Shown here in pieces: positions 24,366 through 32,772 of a stretch of 64,000 nt of DNA (position 1 is the stretch's first letter; the number at the start of each line of letters is the position of its first letter). Origin of the DNA: Eubacterium callanderi (GTDB taxonomy: Bacteria; Bacillota; Clostridia; Eubacteriales; Eubacteriaceae). The translations under genes and the position numbers were made by a program. A model generated the notes under the pieces. The model saw nothing but the letters and a program-made list of their open reading frames with translations, made no database searches and was not told the origin of the DNA. The DNA lies in assembly GCF_900142645.1 (NCBI RefSeq), contig NZ_FRBP01000003.1, positions 62,001 through 126,000 on the forward strand. The letters run 5' to 3'.

Positions 24366-25374
24366 CGGTCTCCTTCTCTTTTATTGCATTGTTCAGCTTG
24401 TTAATACAGCCCGAAAAAGAAATATATTCCGGGCAGATATCATCACAGCGTCCGCAGCCGACACACATGTGATAACCAAACCGTTTTTTATAATCATTCA
24501 CCTTATGCATGACCTTAAAGCGCATTCGTTCCGCTTTGCTGTTTCTGAAGCAGTGCCCGCCCGCCATATCGGTATAGCCGTCCACATGACAGGAAGCCCA
24601 TACGCGGCGGCGCTCACCGACCTTGCCGTTTTCCTGATAGAAGATATCCTGCATGGTAAAGCAGGTGCAGGTTGGGCAGACAAAATTACAGCGCCCGCAG
24701 GCAATGCAGCGGTTGTTGTATTCTTCCCACATAGGCAGTCCCAGCACATCCTTTAGCTCGATGCCTTCCGGGATTTCAACATGCACAGGATTTTCCTGAA
24801 CGAACTCCGGAGTAACCGAAACCACTTTGGATTTGCCCTCCAGTTTTTCAGTAAGCGCTTCCCAGCCGCTGTCCACAAACACAAAATCTTCGTCTGCTTT
24901 GACATAGGCGTCATAGGCGTCGCAGGTATTGGTGCCCATATCCACACAGAAGCAGTTTTCAAAGCTCTTTGGGCAGCCCATGAGTATAAATTTTGTCTTA
25001 TTACGCAGTCTTGCGTAGTATAAATCCTCAAAGTCATTTTTTAAATAGATTTCGTCAAACCGGCGCACGGCGTGCAGATCGCAGCTTCTCAGGAAAATAA
25101 TATTTCCCTTTGGCTCCTCGCTGGCTGTTTTCACCTCATCCTCTGTAAAGTAAAACAACACCTCTGACTGAGGAAACAGTACCTCCTTAAATGAAAAATC
25201 GCTCTTTTTGTCAAATTCAATGTCCCCAATACTGCCAATCTCACCGTACTCCACGCGGTCTGTGTCCGAAAAAGCCCCGGCTCCCGCATACAGGCGCGGC
25301 GCAAAAATCCGGTAATTCTGAGACAGGTCTTTTAAAACCGCATCAAAATCTTCTGTTTTGATCTGATAACCCAT
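24349..25374 (-). CDS. asrA: Anaerobic sulfite reductase subunit A (4Fe-4S)
   Basis: A 341-residue iron-sulfur subunit. Two C-terminal [4Fe-4S] motifs CIACGRCNFVCP (about 225) and CVGCGRCDDICP (about 305) carry electrons between AsrB and AsrC. The N-terminal domain matches AsrA/hydrogenase-beta-like proteins, with FLRSCDLHAVRRFDE. First gene of asrABC, making sulfide from sulfite in the cytoplasm for respiration-like or detoxification use. The promoter region 25375-25426 is short; no clear operator seen. Confidence 0.95.
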   Translation of the reverse strand: MGYQIKTEDFDAVLKDLSQNYRIFAPRLYAGAGAFSDTDRVEYGEIGSIGDIEFDKKSDFSFKEVLFPQSEVLFYFTEDEVKTASEEPKGNIIFLRSCDLHAVRRFDEIYLKNDFEDLYYARLRNKTKFILMGCPKSFENCFCVDMGTNTCDAYDAYVKADEDFVFVDSGWEALTEKLEGKSKVVSVTPEFVQENPVHVEIPEGIELKDVLGLPMWEEYNNRCIACGRCNFVCPTCTCFTMQDIFYQENGKVGERRRVWASCHVDGYTDMAGGHCFRNSKAERMRFKVMHKVNDYKKRFGYHMCVGCGRCDDICPEYISFSGCINKLNNAIKEKETDDNEE

Positions 25375-25426
25375 AGCAACCTCCTTTGGATCAACTCGTT
25401 CTTTACGTTAATTTTATAACGAAATC

Positions 25427-25458
25427 AAAAAAGACACCGTGACAATTATCACGATGCC
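25427..25458 (-). terminator. Terminator after the SdpI-like gene
   Basis: CACCGTGA (25435-25442) pairs with TCACGATG (25449-25456, one G-U); minus strand continues with six T. Confidence 0.7.
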
Positions 25459-25472
25459 TTAAATTTATACCC

Positions 25473-25826
25473 CTATTTTCGCTTTCCATTCTCGTCAAAG
25501 GTATCTTTCAACGCTTTTTCTACGGGAAAAAACGATAAAATCAGCAATACATCCTGTGAAATCTGGATATAGAGCGATGCTTCTGCGTACTGTTCCCTAA
25601 AAAGCAACAGGGCCAGTCCGAGCACCGCCAGCATGACCAGGCCCATGATCAGCCAGATTTTGCCGCAGACCGCGTGGGCAAAGGCCCAGGTGTCCTCATT
25701 CTTCATGGAGCGGGAAGTGCGGTAGCCATACAGGCCATTGATGTCTTTAGGCGGATGCCACAGAAAGAGCGCGCCAAAGACAATACAGACTGCGGGAATT
25801 AAAAAGGTGAAAGGTGTCAGATCCAT
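25473..25826 (-). CDS. SdpI family membrane protein
   Basis: A 117-residue three-span protein with the SdpI signature NGLYGYRTSRSMKNEDTW then AFAHAVCGK between helices 1 and 2. The reference SdpI confers immunity to the SdpC killing peptide and senses it; short family members like this are common and uncharacterised. Last gene of a five-gene minus-strand operon with a LytTR regulator, an AgrC-like kinase, a YhfC protease-like protein and a lipoprotein, which supports a role in peptide sensing or self-protection. No toxin-peptide gene was found nearby. Confidence 0.82.
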   Translation of the reverse strand: MDLTPFTFLIPAVCIVFGALFLWHPPKDINGLYGYRTSRSMKNEDTWAFAHAVCGKIWLIMGLVMLAVLGLALLLFREQYAEASLYIQISQDVLLILSFFPVEKALKDTFDENGKRK

Positions 25827-25840
25827 GAAATTCTCCTTTG

Positions 25841-26257
25841 CTACTTGATGAAAAAATTGTCAATTTTCATGTTTTGATCAAAACCGATGGTAAACTGGGC
25901 TTTGCCATTTTCGTACTCCGCAACAGCTACCACCAAAGCGCTTTTGTTATTCGGCGCTGTTTCTGTCTGTTTGATGCTTCTGAATTCCCCCAGCTTAGGC
26001 ATGGTTTGATTCCAGGCGTCCTTCAAGACATTGGCATTTAGTTTATCTTTAAAATTCTCGGACACTTCAGCCGCTATGGCATCAAACTCCTGGCTGTTCC
26101 ACTCGTCAATAACCTTTTCTGCCGACTGCTTCAAGGTATCCTCACTGAAGGCAGGGTCGAGCTTCTGATTGGAGGCTGACCCGCCTGAACAGGCCGACAA
26201 CACGGTCAAAAGCATTAATACAGCCAAACCGATAGCAATTATCTTCTTTTTCATCAT
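25841..26257 (-). CDS. DUF3887-type lipoprotein
   Basis: A 138-residue exported protein: a lipoprotein signal peptide MKKKIIAIGLAVLMLL ending in the lipobox LSAC, then a DUF3887-like domain (AEKVIDEWNSQEFDAIAAEV, later LGEFRSIKQTE). Cys at the lipobox would be acylated and hold it on the outer face of the membrane. The ATG at 26255-26257 has GGAGAGGAG upstream and overlaps the previous stop (ATGA); the longer frame to 26440 is an artefact inside the preceding gene. Function unknown; context suggests an envelope sensor or protector. Confidence 0.82.
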   Translation of the reverse strand: MMKKKIIAIGLAVLMLLTVLSACSGGSASNQKLDPAFSEDTLKQSAEKVIDEWNSQEFDAIAAEVSENFKDKLNANVLKDAWNQTMPKLGEFRSIKQTETAPNNKSALVVAVAEYENGKAQFTIGFDQNMKIDNFFIK

Positions 26258-27003
26258 AAATTCTCCTCTCCATTTATAAACACCGGACGTATTTTTACTG
26301 TCCAGATCATTAACCCTGCCGCCGCAAAGAATAGCACCACTTCTATCCAGACGCTCGATAAGCCAAAGGCGCCTGGTAGAATGACAATGGCGGCGTCTAC
26401 AACGGTATGTATGACCAGAGCATACACAAGATAACGCCATTCTTTCGACCGCACAGAGTAAAATACCAGCATTGAAAGGCCGACCTGCAGAGCCATGGCA
26501 CAGACACGCTCAAAGACCGCTGTAAAAACAGCCGCATAGCTCAGCTGTGCAGCAATGACTGGCGCTAAAAACGATTGGCCATCCAGCAAAACAATCAAAT
26601 TCGCAATATTATTCACACCGATGAGCAGCATTGCCTCTATACCGCCATGCCCCAGCCCATAGGCAATGCCGTCTGCATAGCGCCGGTTCTTTTTTAATAA
26701 AAACCGAACAGCAATATAACGCCCGAATTCCTCCGCAATGGCCGCTGTACCGCCCATAAAAAGGCCGTAAAGCCAGGGATTGTGGCTCATGGATAAAAAC
26801 CATGCTGTCTGCGGCAGTACAATCTGTATAATCGGCAGACGGATCACCATCTGAAAAATAAAGAACACCAGCATACCGATAAAGAAAGGCTTAGCGACAC
26901 GCTTTTTCTTGACACTTAGATAAATAAATCCTCCGACAGGAATGGCAAAGCATAAAAAAATCAATACGATCAGACTGGCAATAATCCCTGAATCAACCAT
27001 CAT
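26254..27003 (-). CDS. YhfC family intramembrane metalloprotease-like protein
   Basis: A 249-residue protein with about eight hydrophobic helices. Conserved polar motifs in helices are AIAEEFGRY (glutamate pair), YGLGHGGIEA and a late VIHTVVDA, the pattern of the YhfC branch of the CPBP/PrsW-like glutamic intramembrane protease superfamily. Such proteins may mature peptides or act as bacteriocin-immunity proteins. It overlaps the kinase gene by 11 nt and the lipoprotein gene by 4 nt, so it is part of the two-component operon. Confidence 0.82.
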   Translation of the reverse strand: MMVDSGIIASLIVLIFLCFAIPVGGFIYLSVKKKRVAKPFFIGMLVFFIFQMVIRLPIIQIVLPQTAWFLSMSHNPWLYGLFMGGTAAIAEEFGRYIAVRFLLKKNRRYADGIAYGLGHGGIEAMLLIGVNNIANLIVLLDGQSFLAPVIAAQLSYAAVFTAVFERVCAMALQVGLSMLVFYSVRSKEWRYLVYALVIHTVVDAAIVILPGAFGLSSVWIEVVLFFAAAGLMIWTVKIRPVFINGEENL

Positions 27004-28318
27004 TTTTCACCTCTGTTTGAACTGGAATGAACAGGCTTACTTTAAAGGTATTCTCGCCTGTCTCGATACGCAAATGTCCATTGTACTTTTCCAGGGCGCG
27101 TTTTACATTTTCAAGGCCATAGCCCTGATGCCCCTCCTTGTTTGAGTTCAGCCAGCTTTCGTTTAAAGCCGGGCTTTTTTTCATACTGTTCTCGACAGAA
27201 ATCACAATAAAATCCCGCACATTATCGGCCTTCAGCTTTGTCCAGGGCTCTCTGGCCTCACAGGCCGCCTCAATGGCATTATCTAACAGGTTAGCAAAAA
27301 TCGTTGTGATATCCATCTCTTTCATAAACGACAGATCGATCTGGTTCAGGGCACAGTCTACCGGGACAGATGACATTTTGCCGCGCTTTGCCTTGTCGTT
27401 GATCACAATATTCAGAACGCGGTTGTCCGTATAATAATCCTGGCTGAAGCTGTTTAAAAGCTGTCTTAAATCATCGCCGTATTGTCTGCCTTTTTCCGCC
27501 TCGCCGGTCTGGTACAGCCGCTCCATGGCCTGGAGGTGGTTTTTCATATCGTGCACTGTTTTTCTGGAATCCGCCAGCTTTTGCTCCATTTCCTGATAGT
27601 AACGGTACTGGAGGCCCGACGCCTGATCATACAGGGCCAGCTGCTTTTTCATCTCGTTATTTTGAACCACCTTGTTAAAAAGATAGAATAAATACAGGTT
27701 TAAAAACGGCACCATAAAGATATCACAAATCAGGAAAAAGGTGATCAGCGGCGGCAAGAGATAGGCTGCCAGAAAGTACATCAACACAATGTTCATCACA
27801 CTGAATACTGGCAAGATGATAAAGCCAAATATTTTGATACTACCATTTACCAGGATTTTTTCCTTGTGGAAACGCGTGACAAACATGCGGTAAAGGAGAA
27901 AGATTATCACCTGATTCAGAAGTATTCCCAATCCGTTCTGCCATGGATTAAATGGAATGAACGTGATAAACATACTCAATAAAATGGGCATGACAATACA
28001 CAACAGAAAGTCAAACAAACCTAAAAAGCAGCTGAAGGCAAATATATAATAGAGCTTTACTTTTTTTCGATTCTGATACAGGGCTGCTCCAAGCAGGACA
28101 CTGAAAACAGGCATGGCTGCAATCTTGACAAAAGGATAAATAAAATAGCTGGCAGCAGTCAGAACAATTTCATAGGCGGCGGCCAGCGCTATCTGAACAC
28201 TCTGGGAACGGTCAAAGGGGCCCAGGAGCCAGCGCATAAAATCGAAGGTCATATAAACCGTAAAAAAATTAATAACGACCGCAAAGCACATAAAAATAAA
28301 TGCATCCGTTTCTGACAT
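26993..28318 (-). CDS. GHKL sensor histidine kinase (AgrC/ComD-like)
   Basis: A 441-residue membrane kinase: six or seven helices in residues 1-200, then a cytoplasmic kinase core. The phospho-acceptor is in SRKTVHDMKNHLQAME (about 253-268), the N box in FANLLDNAIEAA and the G box in GYGLENVKRAL. This is the HPK10 (AgrC) type that senses extracellular peptides and phosphorylates a LytTR regulator. The regulator lies 14 nt upstream. Together with the protease and SdpI-like genes this is likely a peptide-sensing system; no AgrD-type precursor was seen. Confidence 0.9.
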   Translation of the reverse strand: MSETDAFIFMCFAVVINFFTVYMTFDFMRWLLGPFDRSQSVQIALAAAYEIVLTAASYFIYPFVKIAAMPVFSVLLGAALYQNRKKVKLYYIFAFSCFLGLFDFLLCIVMPILLSMFITFIPFNPWQNGLGILLNQVIIFLLYRMFVTRFHKEKILVNGSIKIFGFIILPVFSVMNIVLMYFLAAYLLPPLITFFLICDIFMVPFLNLYLFYLFNKVVQNNEMKKQLALYDQASGLQYRYYQEMEQKLADSRKTVHDMKNHLQAMERLYQTGEAEKGRQYGDDLRQLLNSFSQDYYTDNRVLNIVINDKAKRGKMSSVPVDCALNQIDLSFMKEMDITTIFANLLDNAIEAACEAREPWTKLKADNVRDFIVISVENSMKKSPALNESWLNSNKEGHQGYGLENVKRALEKYNGHLRIETGENTFKVSLFIPVQTEVKNDG

Positions 28319-28332
28319 TTTGAATTCTCCTC

Positions 28333-29034
28333 CTATCCGATCAAATGCTCCAGATAAACATTGAGCTGCTCCCTAAACACCGCAGACTTCTTTTGCGACA
28401 GCGGTACCACATCGCTGTTTGTCATCTGGATATCATAGCCCTTGATGGCTTTGACGTGGAAAAGATTCACACAGAAGCTTTTGTGGGGCTGGCAGAAAGC
28501 ATAAGGCTTCATCATTTCTGCAACCTCACCCATTTTACGGCGCAGATAAAAGGTGCCCCTCTGGGTGCACATGCGTACCCTGCGTTCTGTGTACTCGAAA
28601 TAAAAAATATCCCTTGTATCGAACCGCACAATTCCTTCCTCTGTCTTAAACTCAAGAAATAAAGGCTGCTCGGTTTCCTGCTTGTACGCCTCCACCTCCT
28701 GGAGAATGGTTTTAATATCACTTTGAGTCACAGGCTTTTCAAGATAGCCAAAAGCATGCACACTCATGGCATATTTCTGGTAATCGGGCAGATGCGTCAC
28801 ATAGACAATATACACCTGCTTATCCCATTTTCGGATTCTGCGGCCAGTCTCGAGCCCGTCCATGCCGCTCATATCAATGTCTAAAAACACCAGATCATAA
28901 TGACCCCGCTTCTGAAGAAAGGCTTCTCCGCATTCAAAGCAATCGATGGCTTCCACCTTGGGGTAATTTTTTAAAAACCCACAGATTATTTCCCGCATTT
29001 CTTTTTCATCGTCACAAACCGCTATCCTCAGCAT
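28333..29034 (-). CDS. LytTR-family response regulator
   Basis: A 233-residue regulator. Receiver domain residues 1-120: acidic DDE near 7-9, phospho-Asp in LVFLDIDMSGMDGLE and Lys in YLEKPV. LytTR DNA-binding domain from about 135: TRDIFYFEYTERRVRM, then FCQPHKSFCVNLFHVKAIKG. The ATG at 29032-29034 (MLRIAVCDDE) has GGGAGAAG upstream and is preferred to the frame start 14 codons earlier. First gene of the five-gene operon ending with sdpI-like. Confidence 0.9.
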   Translation of the reverse strand: MLRIAVCDDEKEMREIICGFLKNYPKVEAIDCFECGEAFLQKRGHYDLVFLDIDMSGMDGLETGRRIRKWDKQVYIVYVTHLPDYQKYAMSVHAFGYLEKPVTQSDIKTILQEVEAYKQETEQPLFLEFKTEEGIVRFDTRDIFYFEYTERRVRMCTQRGTFYLRRKMGEVAEMMKPYAFCQPHKSFCVNLFHVKAIKGYDIQMTNSDVVPLSQKKSAVFREQLNVYLEHLIG

Positions 29035-29134
29035 GATGCATTCTTCTCCCTTCGATGTAATTTCATTATAAGTCATTTTATCTGTGAAAGCAATAAGGTT
29101 TGCCTGACAGACGGATTTTCAGTCTGAAAGACAG

Positions 29135-29160
29135 AAAAGGCAGGCTAAAGCCTGCCTTTT
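29135..29160 (-). terminator. Terminator of the Crp/Fnr gene
   Basis: AAAAGGCAGGC-TAAA-GCCTGCCTTTT; the stem begins at the stop codon itself. Confidence 0.85.
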
Positions 29161-29830
29161 ACTGCTTAAAATAATCGGATAGAATGTCCATATCCACAAT
29201 TGTAATCCGGCCTTTATCCTGCCGGATAAGCTTTTGTGTATTCAAAAGCTTTAAGGCTCTTGAGATTGTTTCTCTGGGCGAGCCCATTAAATCGGCCAGA
29301 TAAGTGATGCTGATATCCAGGTCAATTGTACGGCCCTGCGGGGTATCCACGCCGTAGTCATTGGCTAGCTTCCACAGCTTTGCGGCTACACGTCTCTCCA
29401 TTTTCAGTACACCGGTTGTGTTTTTCAACTGGCGGTACAGCCGCCGGATCTTTCGGTTGCCCGCGTTCAGTATGATCTCTGTCAGTCCAAAATCCCGCTT
29501 CATCCACTCTTTCAGCTCTGTTTTTTCAATGCACAGAACCTCCAGGTTCTCAAAAGCCTCACAGCTCACAGAGGAGGTGGTCTCGGGGTGGATATCCTCA
29601 TTGATGAGCTCACCCGGCCCCAAAATAAAAGCAACCTTTTTCTGCCCGCTCTCTCCAATTTTATAAAGGGACGCCTTGCCCGATAAAATCACAAACACAA
29701 AGGGCGTTGCCTCACGGTCTCTGAAAAGATGCTCCCCCTTTCGGTAGCAGCGCACCTTTCCAGGCTGCATCAGGGATCTAAGCGTATCACTGCATACTCC
29801 CTCAAAGGTTTTGGCAATCATTTTATCCAT
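29159..29830 (-). CDS. Crp/Fnr family transcriptional regulator
   Basis: A 223-residue regulator with an N-terminal cyclic-nucleotide-fold sensor domain (GKVRCYRKGEHLFRDREATP region, about 23-42) and a C-terminal winged helix with TYLADLMGSPRETISRALK (about 178-196), the Crp recognition-helix motif. It lacks the N-terminal cysteines of oxygen-sensing FNR, so the effector is unknown. It overlaps the upstream deoxyinosine glycosylase gene by 13 nt. Targets cannot be read; neighbouring asr and redox genes are possible. Confidence 0.9.
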   Translation of the reverse strand: MDKMIAKTFEGVCSDTLRSLMQPGKVRCYRKGEHLFRDREATPFVFVILSGKASLYKIGESGQKKVAFILGPGELINEDIHPETTSSVSCEAFENLEVLCIEKTELKEWMKRDFGLTEIILNAGNRKIRRLYRQLKNTTGVLKMERRVAAKLWKLANDYGVDTPQGRTIDLDISITYLADLMGSPRETISRALKLLNTQKLIRQDKGRITIVDMDILSDYFKQ

Positions 29831-30333
29831 CCGTTTTCTCCCCTCAGCGGCTCTAAAATCACACGATAGGCCTGCTTTAGATCTTCATATTTTAAGCGGC
29901 AGTTGGCCGGGCTGGTGGATGGCAGCAAAATGGAAGGCACACCCGTTGTGGGATAGCAATATTTTTTATAGAGCGACGTTGCCTTTGCCCCGGTTGTAAA
30001 AACAGCTTTTATCTTTCCCCTGCCCAATACCTCTGTAAAATCATTGGGAACAGGATTTTTAATGCTGCTGTCACTGGCTCCGTCGATATTACAGGAAGCC
30101 AGCACATCCCAGAGGGCGATGTTATTTCGCTTCAGAAAATCCTTCTTTTCTTCGTTGGTCTCTGGCCTGGGCTGGTTTAGAATATCGGACAGCACCCGCC
30201 AGAAACGGTTTTGGGGATGTCCGTAATAAAAACCAAACTCTCTGGATTTAGGCGAAGGTATGGTGCCTAAAATCAATATCCGCGCGTCTGGCTGGCAAAA
30301 GGGCTCGATGGTATGCGTCACTAAATTATTCAT
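29818..30333 (-). CDS. DNA-deoxyinosine glycosylase (uracil-DNA glycosylase superfamily, family 6)
   Basis: A 171-residue base-excision enzyme that removes hypoxanthine from DNA after adenine deamination. The motif GTIPSPKSREFGFYYGHPQN and following RFWRVL is typical of the hypoxanthine-DNA glycosylase group, with ALWDVLASC and LPSTSPAN completing the active site. It is intact and of normal length. Co-transcription with a Crp/Fnr regulator through a 13-nt overlap is unusual and may only reflect compaction. Confidence 0.9.
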   Translation of the reverse strand: MNNLVTHTIEPFCQPDARILILGTIPSPKSREFGFYYGHPQNRFWRVLSDILNQPRPETNEEKKDFLKRNNIALWDVLASCNIDGASDSSIKNPVPNDFTEVLGRGKIKAVFTTGAKATSLYKKYCYPTTGVPSILLPSTSPANCRLKYEDLKQAYRVILEPLRGENGWIK

Positions 30334-30393
30334 TGGGGATCACCTTGTTTCTTTAGCATATTGCTATTATACCAAATTTCCATTTCAACGGTC

Positions 30394-30423
30394 AAAAAAA
30401 GAGCTGTTTAAAACAACTCTTTT
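30394..30423 (-). terminator. Terminator of the pepV-OPT-PqqD operon
   Basis: AAAAGAG and CTCTTTT with TGTT/AACA inside, one mismatch; minus strand ends in seven T. Confidence 0.7.
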
Positions 30424-30848
30424 CAGGCTTCACGGCAGCACTGCTTCGACGCAGAGCCTGCCTTTTGTGCCTCTTCTCCATCTTTGTTCAGATGAATGTA
30501 TTTATTTTCCCTGAGCGTTTCAAGAAAACGGATCAGCCGTTCATAGAGAGGCTCTGCATTTTGCCCAAAGCGCTCTTTCATTACACAGGCCAGGGCCTGC
30601 ACATCCCTCTTGCCGTCTATCTGCTCCCAGACATAACTGCCATAGGTGTCCAGGCGAATAGTACTGACTTCCGGCATACCAAAGAACCGCTGCGCCACCC
30701 GGTTAATCCATCCGGTATTTGGCACACGAATGGTTATGAGTCCACGCTTGTTTTTAGTATAGGTATATGCGGCATTGTGTACTGGAATATAATCCAGATA
30801 ATTTGCTTTTTTATGTAAATGTCTGCGTTTTATTTCAAACACCTCCAA
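30423..30848 (-). CDS. PqqD family protein without a maturase partner
   Basis: A 141-residue protein with the PqqD fold: VPNTGWINRVAQRFFGMPEV, then TIRLDTYGSYVWEQIDGKRD and VQALACVMKERFG. PqqD domains (RRE) bind precursor peptides and present them to radical SAM enzymes. No radical SAM protein or precursor gene lies nearby; the tail ends with a Cys-Cys pair. It is 7 nt downstream of an OPT transporter gene, so it is the third gene of a PepV-OPT-PqqD operon. Perhaps it binds imported peptides or serves a maturase elsewhere. Confidence 0.85.
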   Translation of the reverse strand: MEVFEIKRRHLHKKANYLDYIPVHNAAYTYTKNKRGLITIRVPNTGWINRVAQRFFGMPEVSTIRLDTYGSYVWEQIDGKRDVQALACVMKERFGQNAEPLYERLIRFLETLRENKYIHLNKDGEEAQKAGSASKQCCREA

Positions 30849-30855
30849 TTTATTT

Positions 30856-32772
30856 TTATTGTACTGCTTTTTTATCCTTATTCCAGATTGAGAACTTAAA
30901 AACAGATAAAATCAGGAGGATAAAAAAGGCAATGGAGCCTGCGCTCCCCAGCGAGAAGCGGCCAGAAATGTTTAAAACATCGCCAAGGTAGCCGGCGCCA
31001 AAGGGAACCACAGCAAAAACAGCCAGCAAAATCCCCACAAGGCCTTCCCCCGCGATCATGCCTGAGGTGTAAAGCAGACCTTTGTTTAAGAATTCTTTTC
31101 GCTGATCCTCGGTCACCTTTTTTTTCTTTTCAAAAAACAGGCGCACCAGCCCACCGATCATAATGGCTGTGTTTAAGTGTACCGGCAGGTACAGCCCAAC
31201 AGCAAAAGGCAGTACAGGAATACCAAGGATTTCAACCACCACTGCGATACCCGCGCCGATAAAGACAAGGGTCCACGGAAGATTCCCATCCATAACACCC
31301 TCAACCACCATTTTCATTAAAACAGCCTGCGGCGCGGGAAGCTCGGCAGAACCGTAGCCCCAGGCCGCGTTGAGCAGATAAAGAATCCCACCGATGGCCA
31401 AGGCTGAAATGATCACGCCCAGCAGCTCGCCGATCTGCTGCTTCTGAGGCGTCGACCCCACAATATAGCCGGTTTTTAAATCCTGCGAGGTGTCACCGGA
31501 AATCGCTGCGATAATGGCAATAATCGAGCCCACGGCAATAGCGCCAGTCATTCCAGACTGTCCGGTCATCCCAATGGCTTTAAAGATAACCGTCGCGATA
31601 AGCAGTGTGGCAATGGTCATCCCAGAAACCGGATTGTTGCTGCTGCCCACCAGACCTACGATTCGAGAGGCAACCGTTGCAAAGAAAAAGCCGAAAACGG
31701 TAATGATCAGCGCGCCAAAAATATCGACTGGAATCACAGGCACCAGCCAGATAACTAAAATAATGACTAAAACCATGGCTGCAACCAGCTTCATATTCAA
31801 ATCACGATCTGTCCGGATCTGTACCTCTGGACCGTTGTTGCCCGAATAGCTTTTCATAGCCTGCTTAAAAGTGCTGACAATGAGGGGCAGCGATTTCACC
31901 AGGCTGATTATCCCACCGGCTGCCACCGCACCAGCGCCAATGTAACGGACATAGTTACTCCAGATTCCAAAGGAATCCAGTGTTGAAATGGGCACTGTCC
32001 CCGGGAAAATCACCGCATCACCGGCAAACATACTGATAAGGGGCATAATGACCAGCCAGCTTAAAACGCCGCCGGAAAACATATAGGATGCGATCTTCGG
32101 GCCACAGATATAGCCAACGCCCAAAAGCGCCGGCAGCACATCACATCCAAAGGCTGCACCCTTGTAGCCCTTAATCTCCCATGAGATTTCAGATGGAAAC
32201 AGCTTCAGTCCATCTGTGATAAATTTATAGACACCCGCGATGCCAAGACCAGCAAAGACGATGGACGCTTTGGAGCCTCCCTCCTCACCGGCAAGTAAAA
32301 CCTCGGCGCAGGCAGTGCCTTCCGGATATGGTAAAACACCGTGCTCTTTGACGATCAAAGCCCTGCGCAGCGGAATCATGAACAATATCCCAAGGAAGCC
32401 GCCGCAGACAGCAATGAGGGCGATCTCAAGCAGCGAGGGGCTGGCGGTTCCCCATTCCTGGCTCCACATAAACAGGGCAGGCAGCGTGAAGATCGCCCCC
32501 GAAGCCACCGATTCGCCCGCCGATCCAATGGTCTGCACAATGTTATTCTCCAGAATAGAATCCTTTTTAAGAATGAGACGGATAACCCCCATTGAGATAA
32601 CAGCTGCCGGAATTGACGCCGAAATGGTCAGTCCAACGCGCAGGCCAAGGTATGCATTGGCTGCTCCAAAGACCACTGCCAGTATCAAACCGAGGATAAT
32701 GGAGGTCGCTGTAAACTCTGGCATGATCCGGTCCGCTGAAATAAAAGGCTTAAATGATGATTCCTCCTTCAT
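30856..32772 (-). CDS. OPT family oligopeptide transporter
   Basis: A 638-residue multi-span transporter. EFTATSIILGLILAVVFGAA with NAYLGLRVGLTISASIP is the OPT N-terminal signature, with GGFLGILFMIPLRRALIVKE and LPYPEGTACAEVL further on, typical of the prokaryotic OPT (YS-like) branch. It takes up peptides or metal-ligand complexes with protons. Its start overlaps the stop of the upstream PepV-type dipeptidase gene by 1 nt, so imported peptides are probably cleaved by it. Confidence 0.92.
   Translation of the reverse strand: MKEESSFKPFISADRIMPEFTATSIILGLILAVVFGAANAYLGLRVGLTISASIPAAVISMGVIRLILKKDSILENNIVQTIGSAGESVASGAIFTLPALFMWSQEWGTASPSLLEIALIAVCGGFLGILFMIPLRRALIVKEHGVLPYPEGTACAEVLLAGEEGGSKASIVFAGLGIAGVYKFITDGLKLFPSEISWEIKGYKGAAFGCDVLPALLGVGYICGPKIASYMFSGGVLSWLVIMPLISMFAGDAVIFPGTVPISTLDSFGIWSNYVRYIGAGAVAAGGIISLVKSLPLIVSTFKQAMKSYSGNNGPEVQIRTDRDLNMKLVAAMVLVIILVIWLVPVIPVDIFGALIITVFGFFFATVASRIVGLVGSSNNPVSGMTIATLLIATVIFKAIGMTGQSGMTGAIAVGSIIAIIAAISGDTSQDLKTGYIVGSTPQKQQIGELLGVIISALAIGGILYLLNAAWGYGSAELPAPQAVLMKMVVEGVMDGNLPWTLVFIGAGIAVVVEILGIPVLPFAVGLYLPVHLNTAIMIGGLVRLFFEKKKKVTEDQRKEFLNKGLLYTSGMIAGEGLVGILLAVFAVVPFGAGYLGDVLNISGRFSLGSAGSIAFFILLILSVFKFSIWNKDKKAVQ

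Noticed and set aside
26254-26440. N-terminal extension of the lipoprotein frame
   Set aside because: It overlaps the YhfC gene, and the inner ATG at 26257 has a strong ribosome site and a proper signal peptide.
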